In this document: positions 19,927-28,807 of the stretch, one piece after another
How the letters are laid out: the number at the start of each line of letters is the position of its first letter
Position numbering within the stretch: position 1 is the stretch's first letter
DNA from: Duganella lactea
Lineage (GTDB): Bacteria > Pseudomonadota > Gammaproteobacteria > Burkholderiales > Burkholderiaceae_D
Length of the DNA stretch: 64,000 nt
Assembly (NCBI RefSeq): GCF_009857505.1
Contig: NZ_WWCP01000009.1
Location: 1-64,000, forward strand
Direction of reading: 5' to 3'
Notes under the pieces: model-generated
The model's input: the letters and a program-made list of their open reading frames with translations, nothing else
The model's database searches: none
Told to the model about the DNA's origin: nothing
Position numbers and translations under genes: made by a program

Positions 19927-22536
19927 TCATCTTGTCCAAGTGGTTGGCGTGTCGCCCAGCGTGACCGAGTGCTCGCTGCGCGCGCCGTCGCGCTCAACGA
20001 TCACGCGCGCGCTCGGCGTGTTGGGTGTGCGCGGCGCGAGCCGCAGCGTGATGGCGCCGCTGCGCTGGTCGATGTCGGCGCCGGCGATTTTGCCCGCCTC
20101 CAGCGTGATCCAGGTTTGGTTCGGCGCGTAGAACAGGCGCGTGCGGGCGCTGTCCTTGGGCGTGATGTGCAGCTTGCCGTTGTCGTCGCGCAGGTTGGCG
20201 CCGAAGGCCAGCCAGCCGAAGGTCGGGTCGTTGACCACGTAGGTGGCGCTGGCGTAGGCGTGGCCGTAGAAGCCCATGCCGTAGTCGCCGCTGTAGGCGT
20301 CCCAGCGCATCATGTCCGGCCAGGCGTGGAAGGCGGCCGAGGCAAAGCCCTGCTGATCGATGTTGGTGATGCCGCCCAGCAGCCCGCCATACGCGATGCG
20401 CAGCAGGTGCAGATCGGAGGGGTTGGCGCGGAAGGCCGAGAACAGCGGCACCGCGTTCAGCGTCGAGCCGTAGTGATGGATCTGGCGCTCGATGCGTTTG
20501 GTCTTGCCGCCATACAGGAAGTCCCAGTAGCGGCGGGCGTTGCCGTTGTAGCCCCAACTGGGCATGGTCGGGTCGTAGCCGAGGATGACTTCGCGGGTGA
20601 TGTCGGCCTGCTTCTGATAACCGAAGTGGCGCATCCACGCGTAGACCTCGGCCTGGCCGGTGGAGTCCCAGGCCATCTCGCTGCCGAATGGATAGGTCAG
20701 CGTGCGCCAGTGGTCGGCGCGCCGCTTCATCAGCGTTTCCATGTTGGCGGCTTCGGCTTGCAGGCCTTCGCGTTGCAGGTCCTTGAGGATATCGACAAAG
20801 ACGTCGCCTTCCATCAGGCCAAACTGCGCGTATTCGGGCGCGTCGCGCATCATCGCCACCGTGGTCTGGTAAGCGCGCTGCAGATACCAGCGCCAGTCGT
20901 GCGTGGTGACCAGGCCGGTGTGGTTGCGTGCCAGACGGTAGAGGACCCAGTGGCCGATGGCGACGTGCGGATAGTTGTAGGCGCGGCCGAGGTCGTCCGC
21001 ATCCTTCTTCTTCCACGAAGTCCAGGTCTTCCAGTCCTGCTGCGGATCGTAGTACCCGGGGAAGGCTTGCGGATCGTAATAGAACAGGCTTTTGCGGACG
21101 GCGCCGGCGTGCGGGCCATCGGCCACCTGCAGTTTGCCGACCACGGTCTCGTTGATCAGGCGTTCCAGCTTGGCCACTTCGGCGGCGTCGGGATTGTCGA
21201 GCTGCTTCATGATGGCGGCGACCCAGCTGCCGGCGCCGCCCTCATCGCTCATGCCGGAGATCCACACGCGGGTGTCGTCGGTGACGATGCGTTGGGCGTC
21301 GTTGTCGTAGGTGAGGATGGCGGGCGCGCGCTTGAACGGATCGTTGTTGTCGTCGAACCACTGCCGCGTGGTGGCGAAGCGGCCAAGGTCGCCCACCGCC
21401 TGCTCCAGCGGCTTGGTGATGAAGTAGCTGATGGTTTGCACACTGCTGTCGGCATACGTAATGCTGAGCCGCGCCGGGCCCCATCCCTGGGCCTGCACCG
21501 CATAGCGCTGCCAGCCTCTCGCGGCGGCGCTGGCCGGCGCCGCCACCGGCGTGACGCGCAGCGCGCCGGCCGGTTCGCTGGCGATGGCGCTGACTTTCTG
21601 CGACGCATGCAGGAACAGCGTGGCCTCCAGATCGGTTGGTACGACGTAGCCCGGAACGCCGACCGCGACCGGGCGCTGCCGTTGAATCAGCGTCTGCTCG
21701 ATGGCGCGGATCGACGGCGCGGTGACCAGGCGCACGCCGATCTCGCGCCGCTCGCCGGGCGCCAGCGTCAGGCTGGTCGGCTGGTTCCACTGTTCGCCGG
21801 CCTGCTTCCAGTCGGTTTCGGCATAGGCCTTGCTGGCAACGGTCCAATCGTAGAAGCCCTCGGCGGTCTGTGCGCGCCGGCTGCCATCGTCGATCGGGCG
21901 CCAGGCCTCCAGCGGCGTGCGGCCATCGGGCAGCACCAGCAGGGCGGGGCCTTGGCCGTTCAGACGCGTGACCTGCACATAGCCGGCGTCGCGGCCGATG
22001 TAGGGATCGGCAAAGCTGGCGCTGGCGTGCGCCTGTTCCAGCGAGCGGTCGGTGATGATATTGTCGAACACCATTGGCATGCCGAGGCCGCCGATCTCGA
22101 CGCTCTGCGCCGCGCGGTTAATCAGCGTAAAGCGCAGCACCAGCGCGCCCTTGTCGCTGAGCCAGCGGCGCTCCACCGTCAGCGGCAGATCGGCGCCCAG
22201 CGAGGCGCTGATGTCGGCCGCCGCCAACGCGCCGGCAGCCGGCAGCACACGCACCGGCCGGCGGGCCGGTGACGACGAAAAAGCCCGCCAAGCGCCGTCG
22301 CCAACGCGCAGCCGCAAGTTCAGGTCACCGACATGGGCAAACCCATCGCCGCTGCGCTCCGCCGCCCGGGCGCCAGGCACAAAATCGAAGGCCGGATCGC
22401 CGACCGGCGTCAGCCGGGCCAGCGTTTGCGACTCCGCGCGCAGCGCGAACAGCCATTGCGGCGTGCTATAGGCGCGGTCGGCGGCAAGGGCGGGGAGGGC
22501 AAGCAGAGCGGCGACCGCGGCAGCGAATAGTTTCAT
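19927..22536 (-). CDS. Large secreted protein, DUF5695-like
   Basis: An 869-residue protein with a signal peptide ([20 protein letters not shown]). The N-terminal half looks like beta-rich domains (about 25-350). The C-terminal half has long helical, aromatic-rich stretches such as [19 protein letters not shown] and [18 protein letters not shown], resembling the helical barrel of glycoside hydrolases or lyases, and a short beta tail closes it. From recall it matches the DUF5695 family of large exported proteins; no catalytic assignment is made. Start 22536 is chosen because AGGA stands about eight bases upstream and the signal peptide begins there. It is transcribed away from rpsF and towards lexA, but lexA has its own promoter. 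Confidence 0.65.
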   Translation of the reverse strand: MKLFAAAVAALLALPALAADRAYSTPQWLFALRAESQTLARLTPVGDPAFDFVPGARAAERSGDGFAHVGDLNLRLRVGDGAWRAFSSSPARRPVRVLPAAGALAAADISASLGADLPLTVERRWLSDKGALVLRFTLINRAAQSVEIGGLGMPMVFDNIITDRSLEQAHASASFADPYIGRDAGYVQVTRLNGQGPALLVLPDGRTPLEAWRPIDDGSRRAQTAEGFYDWTVASKAYAETDWKQAGEQWNQPTSLTLAPGERREIGVRLVTAPSIRAIEQTLIQRQRPVAVGVPGYVVPTDLEATLFLHASQKVSAIASEPAGALRVTPVAAPASAAARGWQRYAVQAQGWGPARLSITYADSSVQTISYFITKPLEQAVGDLGRFATTRQWFDDNNDPFKRAPAILTYDNDAQRIVTDDTRVWISGMSDEGGAGSWVAAIMKQLDNPDAAEVAKLERLINETVVGKLQVADGPHAGAVRKSLFYYDPQAFPGYYDPQQDWKTWTSWKKKDADDLGRAYNYPHVAIGHWVLYRLARNHTGLVTTHDWRWYLQRAYQTTVAMMRDAPEYAQFGLMEGDVFVDILKDLQREGLQAEAANMETLMKRRADHWRTLTYPFGSEMAWDSTGQAEVYAWMRHFGYQKQADITREVILGYDPTMPSWGYNGNARRYWDFLYGGKTKRIERQIHHYGSTLNAVPLFSAFRANPSDLHLLRIAYGGLLGGITNIDQQGFASAAFHAWPDMMRWDAYSGDYGMGFYGHAYASATYVVNDPTFGWLAFGANLRDDNGKLHITPKDSARTRLFYAPNQTWITLEAGKIAGADIDQRSGAITLRLAPRTPNTPSARVIVERDGARSEHSVTLGDTPTTWTR

Positions 22537-22606
22537 GAGCAATCCTGTTGGAAGTGCAACCATTGTAACCCCGGTTTTTTTGCTGGCGCCGTGGTTAAAA
22601 AAGTGA

Positions 22607-22656
22607 TATAGTCGCGGGCTTACCTCTTCCCACACCTGTCTTGACGCCAGGGTGGG
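22607..22656 (+). promoter_or_regulatory. rpsF leader: -10 box and hairpin
   Basis: TATAGT at 22607-22612 has no good -35 match. About ten bases later a stem forms between 22629-22638 and 22648-22656 (CCCAC, bulged A, CCTG against CAGG, GTGGG), leaving a nine-base loop. The leader then runs to rpsF at 22687. Such leaders in other bacteria bind the S6-S18 pair for autoregulation; that role here is a guess. Confidence 0.4.
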
Positions 22657-22686
22657 CTATTTATCAAGTCCTTAAGGGAGTTATAC

Positions 22687-23070
22687 ATGCGTCACTACGA
22701 AATCGTATTTATCGTCCACCCGGACCAGAGCGAGCAAGTGCCCGCGATGATCGAACGTTACAAAACCACCGTAACGACCCGCGGCGGCAACGTTCACCGT
22801 GTTGAAGACTGGGGCCGCCGTCAAATGGCTTACCCAATCCAGAAACTGGCTAAAGCGCACTACATCTGCCTGAACATCGAAGCCGACAACGAAACCCTGG
22901 TCGAGCTGGAAACCGCATTCAAATTCAATGATGCCGTTCTGCGTCACCTGACCGTCAAGATGAAGAAAGCGGAAACCGCTCCTTCGCCGATGATGAAGTC
23001 GGTACAACGCGAAGATGCAGCGAAATCGCATCGCGCCGAAGCCCCAGCAGCCGCTCCAGCCGCCGCTTGA
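22687..23070 (+). CDS. rpsF: 30S ribosomal protein S6
   Basis: S6 (127 residues) binds the 16S rRNA platform together with S18. It opens [18 protein letters not shown] and carries the [17 protein letters not shown] block; the C-terminal tail is Ala/Pro-rich and variable. It is followed by priB, rpsR and rplI, the standard order in Betaproteobacteria. Confidence 0.97.
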   Translation: MRHYEIVFIVHPDQSEQVPAMIERYKTTVTTRGGNVHRVEDWGRRQMAYPIQKLAKAHYICLNIEADNETLVELETAFKFNDAVLRHLTVKMKKAETAPSPMMKSVQREDAAKSHRAEAPAAAPAAA

Positions 23071-23092
23071 TTTGTTCTGAGAAGGAACCGCG

Positions 23093-23398
23093 CTGAACCA
23101 GCTCCAGTTCATCGCCCTCATCGCCGAGCGGGATGCAATCCGTTACACCCCGGCCGGCATGCCGATCGTCAATGCTGTACTCCAGCACCGGTCGCAGCAG
23201 ATGGAGGCGGGCATCGCCCGGTTGACCGAGTTTGAAGTGTCCGCAGTCGCTGCGGGCGAGCTTTCAACCCGGTTCAGCCAGACGCCGCTGGCAGGCCTGT
23301 ACCAGTTCTCCGGTTTCCTCAGCAAAAAAAGCCGCAATAGCAAAAGCCTGGTGTTTCACATCATTGATTTTAGTGCTGTCCCAGACAGCTCAATTTAA
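23093..23398 (+). CDS. priB: Primosomal replication protein N (PriB), CTG start
   Basis: PriB (101 residues) is a single-stranded-DNA-binding OB-fold protein that helps PriA restart replication forks. The coding sequence reads NQLQFIALIAERDAIRYTPAG after the initiator. No ATG, GTG or TTG is available: an in-frame TGA lies at 23078-23080 and the first ATG is at 23159, inside the OB fold. The only plausible start is CTG at 23093, eight bases after AAGGAA. Starting at 23159 would remove 22 residues, including the first strand of the fold. Position between rpsF and rpsR confirms the identity. Confidence 0.88.
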   Translation: MNQLQFIALIAERDAIRYTPAGMPIVNAVLQHRSQQMEAGIARLTEFEVSAVAAGELSTRFSQTPLAGLYQFSGFLSKKSRNSKSLVFHIIDFSAVPDSSI

Positions 23399-23413
23399 AT
23401 ACAGGAGCCTCAA

Positions 23414-23704
23414 ATGGCATTCGGTAAAAAGTTCGACAAAAACAAGCTCAAGCTGAAAGAAAAGCGTAAGCAACAAAACCCACTGTTCAAGCGCAAGAAG
23501 TTCTGCCGCTTCACCGCCGCTGGCGTGGAACAAGTGGACTACAAAGACGTAGACACCCTGAAGGACTTCGTCCAGGAAAATGGCAAGATCATGCCAGCAC
23601 GTCTGACCGGCACCAAAGCGCACTACCAGCGTCAAGTTGACACCGCGATCAAACGCGCCCGTTATCTGGCCCTGCTGCCGTACACCGATCTGCACAACGC
23701 TTAA
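23414..23704 (+). CDS. rpsR: 30S ribosomal protein S18
   Basis: S18 (96 residues) pairs with S6 on the small subunit. It is rich in Lys/Arg ([12 protein letters not shown]) and ends with the conserved ITG-like helix region [22 protein letters not shown]. The N-terminal 20 residues are a basic extension. A good AGGAG precedes the ATG; it lies 15 bases after priB. Confidence 0.97.
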   Translation: MAFGKKFDKNKLKLKEKRKQQNPLFKRKKFCRFTAAGVEQVDYKDVDTLKDFVQENGKIMPARLTGTKAHYQRQVDTAIKRARYLALLPYTDLHNA

Positions 23705-23731
23705 TCGCGGCAGAACCTCTGGAGAAGAACT

Positions 23732-24184
23732 ATGCAAATCATTCTGTTGGAAAAAGTTGTCAACCTGGGCAACCTGGGTGAAGTCGTTAAAGTTAAAGAC
23801 GGCTACGCACGTAACTTCCTGATCCCGCAAAAAATGGCTCGCCGCGCCACCGCCGCCGCCATCGAGGAATTCGAAGTCAAACGCGCTGAACTGGAAAAAG
23901 CCGCTGCCGCCAAACTGGCCGCTGCCCAAGCTCAAGGCGAGAAACTGAACGGCATGACCGTCACCGTGTCGCAGAAAGCCGGCGTTGATGGCCGTCTGTT
24001 CGGTTCGGTTACCAACTTCGACATCGCCGAAGCCCTGAGCAAAGCCGGTTTCGCGGTTGAAAAAGCGGCCGTGCGCATGCCAACCGGCCCGCTGAAAACC
24101 ACCGGCGAATTCCCGGTCAGCGTCGCGCTGCACACCGACGTGGTGGTGGAAGTGACCGTTGCCGTCGTGGGCGAAGCCGCCTAA
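23732..24184 (+). CDS. rplI: 50S ribosomal protein L9
   Basis: L9 (150 residues) has the conserved N-terminal domain [19 protein letters not shown] with [10 protein letters not shown], a long connecting helix and a C-terminal RNA-binding domain. GGAGAAG precedes the start. It is the last gene before a strong terminator, so rpsF-priB-rpsR-rplI form one operon. Confidence 0.97.
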   Translation: MQIILLEKVVNLGNLGEVVKVKDGYARNFLIPQKMARRATAAAIEEFEVKRAELEKAAAAKLAAAQAQGEKLNGMTVTVSQKAGVDGRLFGSVTNFDIAEALSKAGFAVEKAAVRMPTGPLKTTGEFPVSVALHTDVVVEVTVAVVGEAA

Positions 24185-24228
24185 GACTGGATCGGGCGGC
24201 AACGCCTGTCTGGTTTGCAACACCCTTG

Positions 24229-24257
24229 AAAAGCCGGGCTTAGCCCCGGCTTTTTTT
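24229..24257 (+). terminator. Terminator after rplI
   Basis: Stem AGCCGGG (24232-24238) with CCCGGCT (24245-24251), flanked by AAA and followed by seven T. It separates the ribosomal operon from dnaB. Confidence 0.9.
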
Positions 24258-24269
24258 CTGGTCATAATT

Positions 24270-24296
24270 TTGTAACACGCCTCAAGCAGGTATAAT
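24270..24296 (+). promoter_or_regulatory. dnaB promoter, nearly leaderless
   Basis: TATAAT at 24291-24296 is a perfect -10. TTGTAA (24270-24275, spacing 15) or TTTTGT (24268-24273, spacing 17) may serve as -35. The dnaB ATG at 24305 is only eight bases after the -10 box, so transcription would begin at or next to the start codon. Confidence 0.6.
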
Positions 24297-24304
24297 TCGT
24301 CGCC

Positions 24305-25690
24305 ATGAACGCCCCCTCCGATCCGCAAATCGAGTCGCTCCGCGTCCCGCCGCATTCCATCGAAGCAGAACAGTCCGTCATCGGCGGCCTGCTGCGCGAT
24401 AACTCGGCGTTCGACCGCATTGCCGACATGATGCAGCCGGAAGATTTCTACCGCTACGATCACCGCATCATCTTTGAACAGATCGTGCGGATGATTAACG
24501 CGTCCAAGCCGGCCGACGTCATCACCGTCTTCGAGAACCTGACCCAGCTGGGCAAGGCCGACGATGTCGGCGGCCTGACCTATCTGAACGCGATGGCGCA
24601 GAACACGCCGTCGGCCGCCAACATCCGCCGCTACGCCGAGATCGTCCGCGACCGCTCGGTGCTGCGCCAGCTGATCACCGTGGCCGACGACATCTCCGGC
24701 CAGGCCTTCAGCCCGCAAGGCAAGGAAACCAAGGAAATCCTCGACGAGGCCGAATCGCGCATCTTCGCCATCGCCGAGCAGGGCGCGCGCGGCGCCGCCG
24801 GCTGGCTGGCGGTGCAGCCGCTGCTGACCCAGGTGGTCGAGCGCATCGACGAGCTGTATTCGCGCGACAACCAGTCCGAGATCACCGGCGTGCCGACCGG
24901 CTTCATCGACCTCGACCGCATGACCTCGGGCCTGCAGCCGGGCGACCTGGTCATCGTGGCCGGCCGCCCGTCGATGGGTAAAACCGCATTTTCGGTCAAC
25001 ATCGGCGAAAACGTTGCCATCGAGGCCGGCCTGCCGGTGGCGATCTTCTCGATGGAGATGGGCGGCACGCAGCTGGCGATGCGTATGCTGGGCTCGGTCG
25101 GACAGCTCGACCAGCACCGCCTGCGCACCGGCCGCCTGAACGACGAGGACTGGCCGCGGCTGACACACGCGATCCAGAAGATGAACGACGCCCAGGTGTT
25201 CATCGATGAAACGCCGGCGCTGAACCCGATCGAGATGCGCGCCCGCGCGCGCCGGCTGGCGCGCCAGTGCGGCAAGCTGGGCCTGATCATCGTCGACTAC
25301 CTGCAGCTGATGCAGGGTTCCAAGGCCGGCGACAACCGGGCCTCCGAGATCTCGGAAATCTCGCGCTCGCTCAAGGGGCTGGCCAAGGAGCTGGGCTGCC
25401 CGGTGATCGCGCTGTCGCAGCTGAACCGCTCGCTGGAGCAACGCCCCAATAAACGTCCCGTCATGTCCGACCTGCGCGAATCGGGCGCGATCGAGCAGGA
25501 CGCGGACGTCATCATCTTCCTGTATCGCGACGAGGTCTACAACGCCGACTCGCCCGATAAGGGAACCGCTGAAATCATTATCGGCAAGCAGCGTAACGGT
25601 CCGATCGGCGCGGTGCGCCTGACCTGGATCGGCGCCTATACCAAGTTTGGCAATTACGTCGGTAACCTGTCTGTCTATCAGGGCGACTAA
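24305..25690 (+). CDS. dnaB: Replicative DNA helicase DnaB
   Basis: DnaB (461 residues) is the hexameric 5'-3' helicase that unwinds the replication fork. The N-terminal domain (PPHSIEAEQSVIGGLL) binds primase, and the RecA-like motor has Walker A GRPSMGKTAF, Walker B LGLIIVDYLQLM and the arginine-finger region SDLRESGAIEQDAD. No intein interrupts the P-loop. The expected start MNAPSDPQIESLRVPP has no nearby Shine-Dalgarno, in line with the promoter placement described above. Confidence 0.98.
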   Translation: MNAPSDPQIESLRVPPHSIEAEQSVIGGLLRDNSAFDRIADMMQPEDFYRYDHRIIFEQIVRMINASKPADVITVFENLTQLGKADDVGGLTYLNAMAQNTPSAANIRRYAEIVRDRSVLRQLITVADDISGQAFSPQGKETKEILDEAESRIFAIAEQGARGAAGWLAVQPLLTQVVERIDELYSRDNQSEITGVPTGFIDLDRMTSGLQPGDLVIVAGRPSMGKTAFSVNIGENVAIEAGLPVAIFSMEMGGTQLAMRMLGSVGQLDQHRLRTGRLNDEDWPRLTHAIQKMNDAQVFIDETPALNPIEMRARARRLARQCGKLGLIIVDYLQLMQGSKAGDNRASEISEISRSLKGLAKELGCPVIALSQLNRSLEQRPNKRPVMSDLRESGAIEQDADVIIFLYRDEVYNADSPDKGTAEIIIGKQRNGPIGAVRLTWIGAYTKFGNYVGNLSVYQGD

Positions 25691-25696
25691 CCTTTG

Positions 25697-25723
25697 CGCC
25701 GGGCCGGCACGCGCGGCCCGGCG
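25697..25723 (+). other. GC-rich hairpin after dnaB
   Basis: CGCCGGGCC (25697-25705) pairs with GGCCCGGCG (25715-25723), extended by one G-C pair. No T run follows, so it may stabilise the dnaB message or act as a pause site instead of a simple terminator. Confidence 0.5.
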
Positions 25724-25752
25724 ATCTGCAGTAGTAATAAACGGAGAAAAAT

Positions 25753-26379
25753 ATGTTTGGACGCTTGATGCCCACCGAGGGCAAATTCTTTGACCTGTTC
25801 AATCAGCACGCCGAGCTGTGCGTCAAAGGCGCAAAAGAGATGGTGGGCCTGATGTCGAATTTCGATGACCTGGAAAACCGCGTGCACGCGATCGAGAGCA
25901 TCGAGAAGCAGGCCGACAAGATCACCTACCAGACCGTCGATCTGCTGCATAAGACCTTCATCACGCCGATCGACCGCGACGACATCCACAAGCTGATCAC
26001 CCGCCAGGACGACATCCTCGACCTGCTGGAGGACGCCGCCCAGACCGTCTCGCTGTACGATCTGCACTCGGTGACGCCGGAAGCCAAGCGTCTGGCCGAG
26101 CTGGTGCTGGCTTGCGCCGAGAAGGTCAAGGAAGCCGTCGGCATGCTGCACAATATGGACAATTCGCGCCAGATCGTCGCCGTCTGCGAGGAGATCGACC
26201 GCCTGGAATCGGACGCCGACCATGTGATGCGCGCCGCCATGTCCAAGCTGTTCCGCGACGAGCCGGACGTGCGCAACCTGATCAAGATGAAAGCCATCTA
26301 CGAAATCCTGGAAACGGTGACCGACCGTTGCGAAGACGTGGCCAACATCATCGAAGGCATCATCGTCGAAAACGCCTGA
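25753..26379 (+). CDS. DUF47 / PhoU-like phosphate transport accessory protein
   Basis: A 208-residue all-helical protein of the DUF47 family, distantly related to PhoU. The E/D-rich helices (HAIESIEKQADKI, RLESDADHVM) match the metal-cluster-binding repeats of PhoU folds. Members are usually encoded next to Pit phosphate transporters and are thought to tune them; the adjacent pit gene (22 bases on) supports this. A good GGAGA precedes the ATG. Confidence 0.9.
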   Translation: MFGRLMPTEGKFFDLFNQHAELCVKGAKEMVGLMSNFDDLENRVHAIESIEKQADKITYQTVDLLHKTFITPIDRDDIHKLITRQDDILDLLEDAAQTVSLYDLHSVTPEAKRLAELVLACAEKVKEAVGMLHNMDNSRQIVAVCEEIDRLESDADHVMRAAMSKLFRDEPDVRNLIKMKAIYEILETVTDRCEDVANIIEGIIVENA

Positions 26380-26400
26380 TTACAAGAAGACCGATCTCCC

Positions 26401-27414
26401 ATGCAAACCCTCCAAATCAGTATCTATGTGCTGGCAATGCTGATTGCCCTGGCCCTGATATTTGACTTCATGAACGGCTTCCATGATGCCGCCAACGCGA
26501 TCGCCACCGTGGTGTCGACCGGCGTGCTGAAGCCGCAAACCGCCGTCGCCATGGCGGCGATGTTCAACTTCGTCGCGATTTTCGTGTTCCACCAGCTGAC
26601 CGTGGCCGCCACAGTGGGCAAGGGCACCATCGACCCCGGTGTGGTCGACCAGTACGTCATCTTCGGCGCGCTGGTGGGCGCCATCGTGTGGAACATCTTT
26701 ACCTGGTACTACGGCATTCCGTCGTCGTCGTCGCACGCGCTGATCGGTGGCCTGGTCGGCGCCGCCGTGGCCAAGAGCGGCACCGGCGCGCTGATCTCGG
26801 CCGGTCTGATCAAGACCGTGCTGTTCATCGTGCTGTCGCCGCTGCTGGGCTTCATCTTCGGTTCGATCATGATGCTGCTGGTGTCGTGGATCTTCGTGCG
26901 CTCGACGCCGCGCCGGGTCGACAAATGGTTCCGCCGCCTGCAACTGTTGTCGGCCGCCTCGTACAGCCTGGGCCACGGCGGCAATGACGCGCAGAAGACC
27001 ATCGGCATCATCTGGATGCTGCTGATCGCCGCCGGCTATTCGAGCGCCGGCTCGGCCGAGCCGCCGCTGTGGGTGATCGTCTCGTGCTACACCGCGATCT
27101 CGTTCGGCACGCTGTTCGGCGGCTGGCGCATCGTCAAGACCATGGGCCAGAAGATCACCAAGCTCAAACCGGTGGGCGGCTTTTGCGCCGAGACCGGCGG
27201 CGCCATCACGCTGTTTACCGCCACCGCGCTGGGCGTGCCGGTGTCGACCACGCACACCATCACCGGCGCCATCGTCGGCGTCGGTTCGGCGCAGAAGATG
27301 TCGGCGGTGCGCTGGGGTGTGGCCGGCAACATCGTCTGGGCCTGGATCTTCACCATTCCGGCCTCGGCCTTCGTCGCCGCGATCGCCTGGTGGATCGGCC
27401 AGCACATCATGTAA
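26401..27414 (+). CDS. pit: Low-affinity inorganic phosphate transporter (Pit family)
   Basis: A PiT permease (337 residues, the compact bacterial form) with about ten membrane helices, moving phosphate with protons across the inner membrane. The two PiT repeats each carry the family motif: FDFMNGFHDAANAIATVVSTG near the N-terminus and SLGHGGNDAQKTIGII in the second half; GVPVSTTHTITGAI is the matching loop. It is probably translated with the DUF47 gene upstream. A terminator follows at once. Confidence 0.95.
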   Translation: MQTLQISIYVLAMLIALALIFDFMNGFHDAANAIATVVSTGVLKPQTAVAMAAMFNFVAIFVFHQLTVAATVGKGTIDPGVVDQYVIFGALVGAIVWNIFTWYYGIPSSSSHALIGGLVGAAVAKSGTGALISAGLIKTVLFIVLSPLLGFIFGSIMMLLVSWIFVRSTPRRVDKWFRRLQLLSAASYSLGHGGNDAQKTIGIIWMLLIAAGYSSAGSAEPPLWVIVSCYTAISFGTLFGGWRIVKTMGQKITKLKPVGGFCAETGGAITLFTATALGVPVSTTHTITGAIVGVGSAQKMSAVRWGVAGNIVWAWIFTIPASAFVAAIAWWIGQHIM

Positions 27415-27416
27415 GC

Positions 27417-27441
27417 AAGGGAGCTCAGGCTCCCTTTTTTT
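27417..27441 (+). terminator. Terminator after pit
   Basis: AAGGGAGC (27417-27424) pairs with GCTCCCTT (27429-27436), loop TCAG, with a T run to 27441. Confidence 0.9.
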
Positions 27442-27460
27442 CTAATACGGCTAGCTAAAC

Positions 27461-27841
27461 ATGACCGATTTTGCGCAGTTGAAAAACATGGCGGAAGCCT
27501 CGGCCGCCGTGACGGCGTCGTGCCCGTGCGATGACGCGGCGCTGCTGGCGTGGCAGCCACTGCCGCCGACGCTGGAGCTGGATCAGTTCGAGCAGGTCGG
27601 CTCGCTGGTCGACGATCCTTACGACGAGCCGACGTTCGCCGAATACCACCCGGCCGGCACCCGTTACGAGAGCGCGGACGCGCCGATCGCCCTGCGCTAC
27701 TATCCCTATAACCGTTGCCAGCTGGCGCGCTGCGTCAAGTGCGGCCGCCACTACCTGCGCTATACCGAGGGCGGTGGCTACTTCAGCGAGTTCCGCATCC
27801 GCGCGCTGCGCCCGCAACTGCTGGTGGACGCGCGGCTGTAA
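27461..27841 (+). CDS. Small uncharacterised Cys-containing protein
   Basis: A 126-residue soluble protein I do not recognise. It has an acidic middle (LVDDPYDEP) and five cysteines: Cys21 and Cys23 (CPC) near the N-terminus, and Cys86, Cys91 and Cys94 in NRCQLARCVKCGRHYLRYTEGGGY. The latter resembles half of a zinc ribbon with a following beta turn, so metal binding is possible. No signal peptide or membrane helix is seen. It follows the pit terminator closely, has no strong Shine-Dalgarno, and reads in the codon usage of its neighbours. Confidence 0.7.
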   Translation: MTDFAQLKNMAEASAAVTASCPCDDAALLAWQPLPPTLELDQFEQVGSLVDDPYDEPTFAEYHPAGTRYESADAPIALRYYPYNRCQLARCVKCGRHYLRYTEGGGYFSEFRIRALRPQLLVDARL

Positions 27842-27955
27842 TCATCGTCCAGCCGGTGGGTGGCGCAGGTATCCGGACGATTTCGCCTGACGGCTGAGCA
27901 CCGGGGCGGCCAGTTCGGTTATCATGGCGGGCTTTGTATAGCGCCTCAGCCCTTC

Positions 27956-28807
27956 ATGCCATCCCCGCGTCAACAGCGTTTTTCCCGCTGCCTGCATTTC
28001 ATCGACACCTTGCTCGGGGCGGCCACGCTCGGCGGCCGGCTGTCGGCGCTGAGCTATCGCATCGGCTTGCATGGCAAGCTGGGCGTCACTCGCCACACGC
28101 TGGCGTTGCCGCCGGAACGCCGTCTGGCGCGGCCGCTGAAGATTGCGTTCGCGTCGGACTTTCACGCCGGCCGCAGCACCCATCCCGCCATCTTCGACGA
28201 CTTGTTCGCGCGCATCGCCAGCGAACAGCCCGATGTGCTGCTGCTGGGCGGGGATTACATCACCGGCCCGGCCCGCCATGTCGCGGTGCTGTGCGAGCGG
28301 CTGATCGACTGCCGCCCGCCGCTGGGCAAGTTCGCCGTGTTCGGCAACCACGACCGCGCCACCGACCACAAGCTGATCGCGCGGCGGTTCAAACAAGCCG
28401 GCGTGCGGATGCTGGTCAACCGCGCGGTCATGCTGGCGCCGCCGTTCGACACGGTCTCGGTGTGCGGCATGGACGATCCGTGGACCGGCGCGCCAAGCGC
28501 CGCCGGCACCTTCGCCGGCGCCCGTCCGGTACGGGTACTGCTGATGCACGCGCCGGACGGCTTGCTGAGTTTGAAGGGACAGCGCTATGACATCGGCTTC
28601 GCCGGCCACACGCATGGCGGCCAGATCGCGCTGCCGGACGGCACGCCCATTGTCATGCCGCAGGGGCCGTTGTCGCGCCCCTATTATTACGGCCGCTTCC
28701 CGGTGCGCGGCAACGGCGACCTGATCGTCACGCGCGGCGTCGGCTGTGGCGGCATTCCGGTGCGCATCAACGCCGATCCGGAACTGGTGATTTGCACTGT
28801 GCAATAA
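27956..28807 (+). CDS. Metallophosphoesterase (YaeI-like)
   Basis: A 283-residue calcineurin-like phosphoesterase. The metal ligands are in order: FASDFHAG, LLGGDYITG, FGNHDRAT and FAGHTHGGQ, which is the YaeI/YkuE subgroup, often acting on lipid or nucleotide phosphates. The first 60 residues are basic and lack a clear signal peptide. The frame extends upstream to 27860, but 27956 is preferred because the upstream part shows no family similarity. The ATG of the next gene overlaps its stop by one base. Confidence 0.85.
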   Translation: MPSPRQQRFSRCLHFIDTLLGAATLGGRLSALSYRIGLHGKLGVTRHTLALPPERRLARPLKIAFASDFHAGRSTHPAIFDDLFARIASEQPDVLLLGGDYITGPARHVAVLCERLIDCRPPLGKFAVFGNHDRATDHKLIARRFKQAGVRMLVNRAVMLAPPFDTVSVCGMDDPWTGAPSAAGTFAGARPVRVLLMHAPDGLLSLKGQRYDIGFAGHTHGGQIALPDGTPIVMPQGPLSRPYYYGRFPVRGNGDLIVTRGVGCGGIPVRINADPELVICTVQ

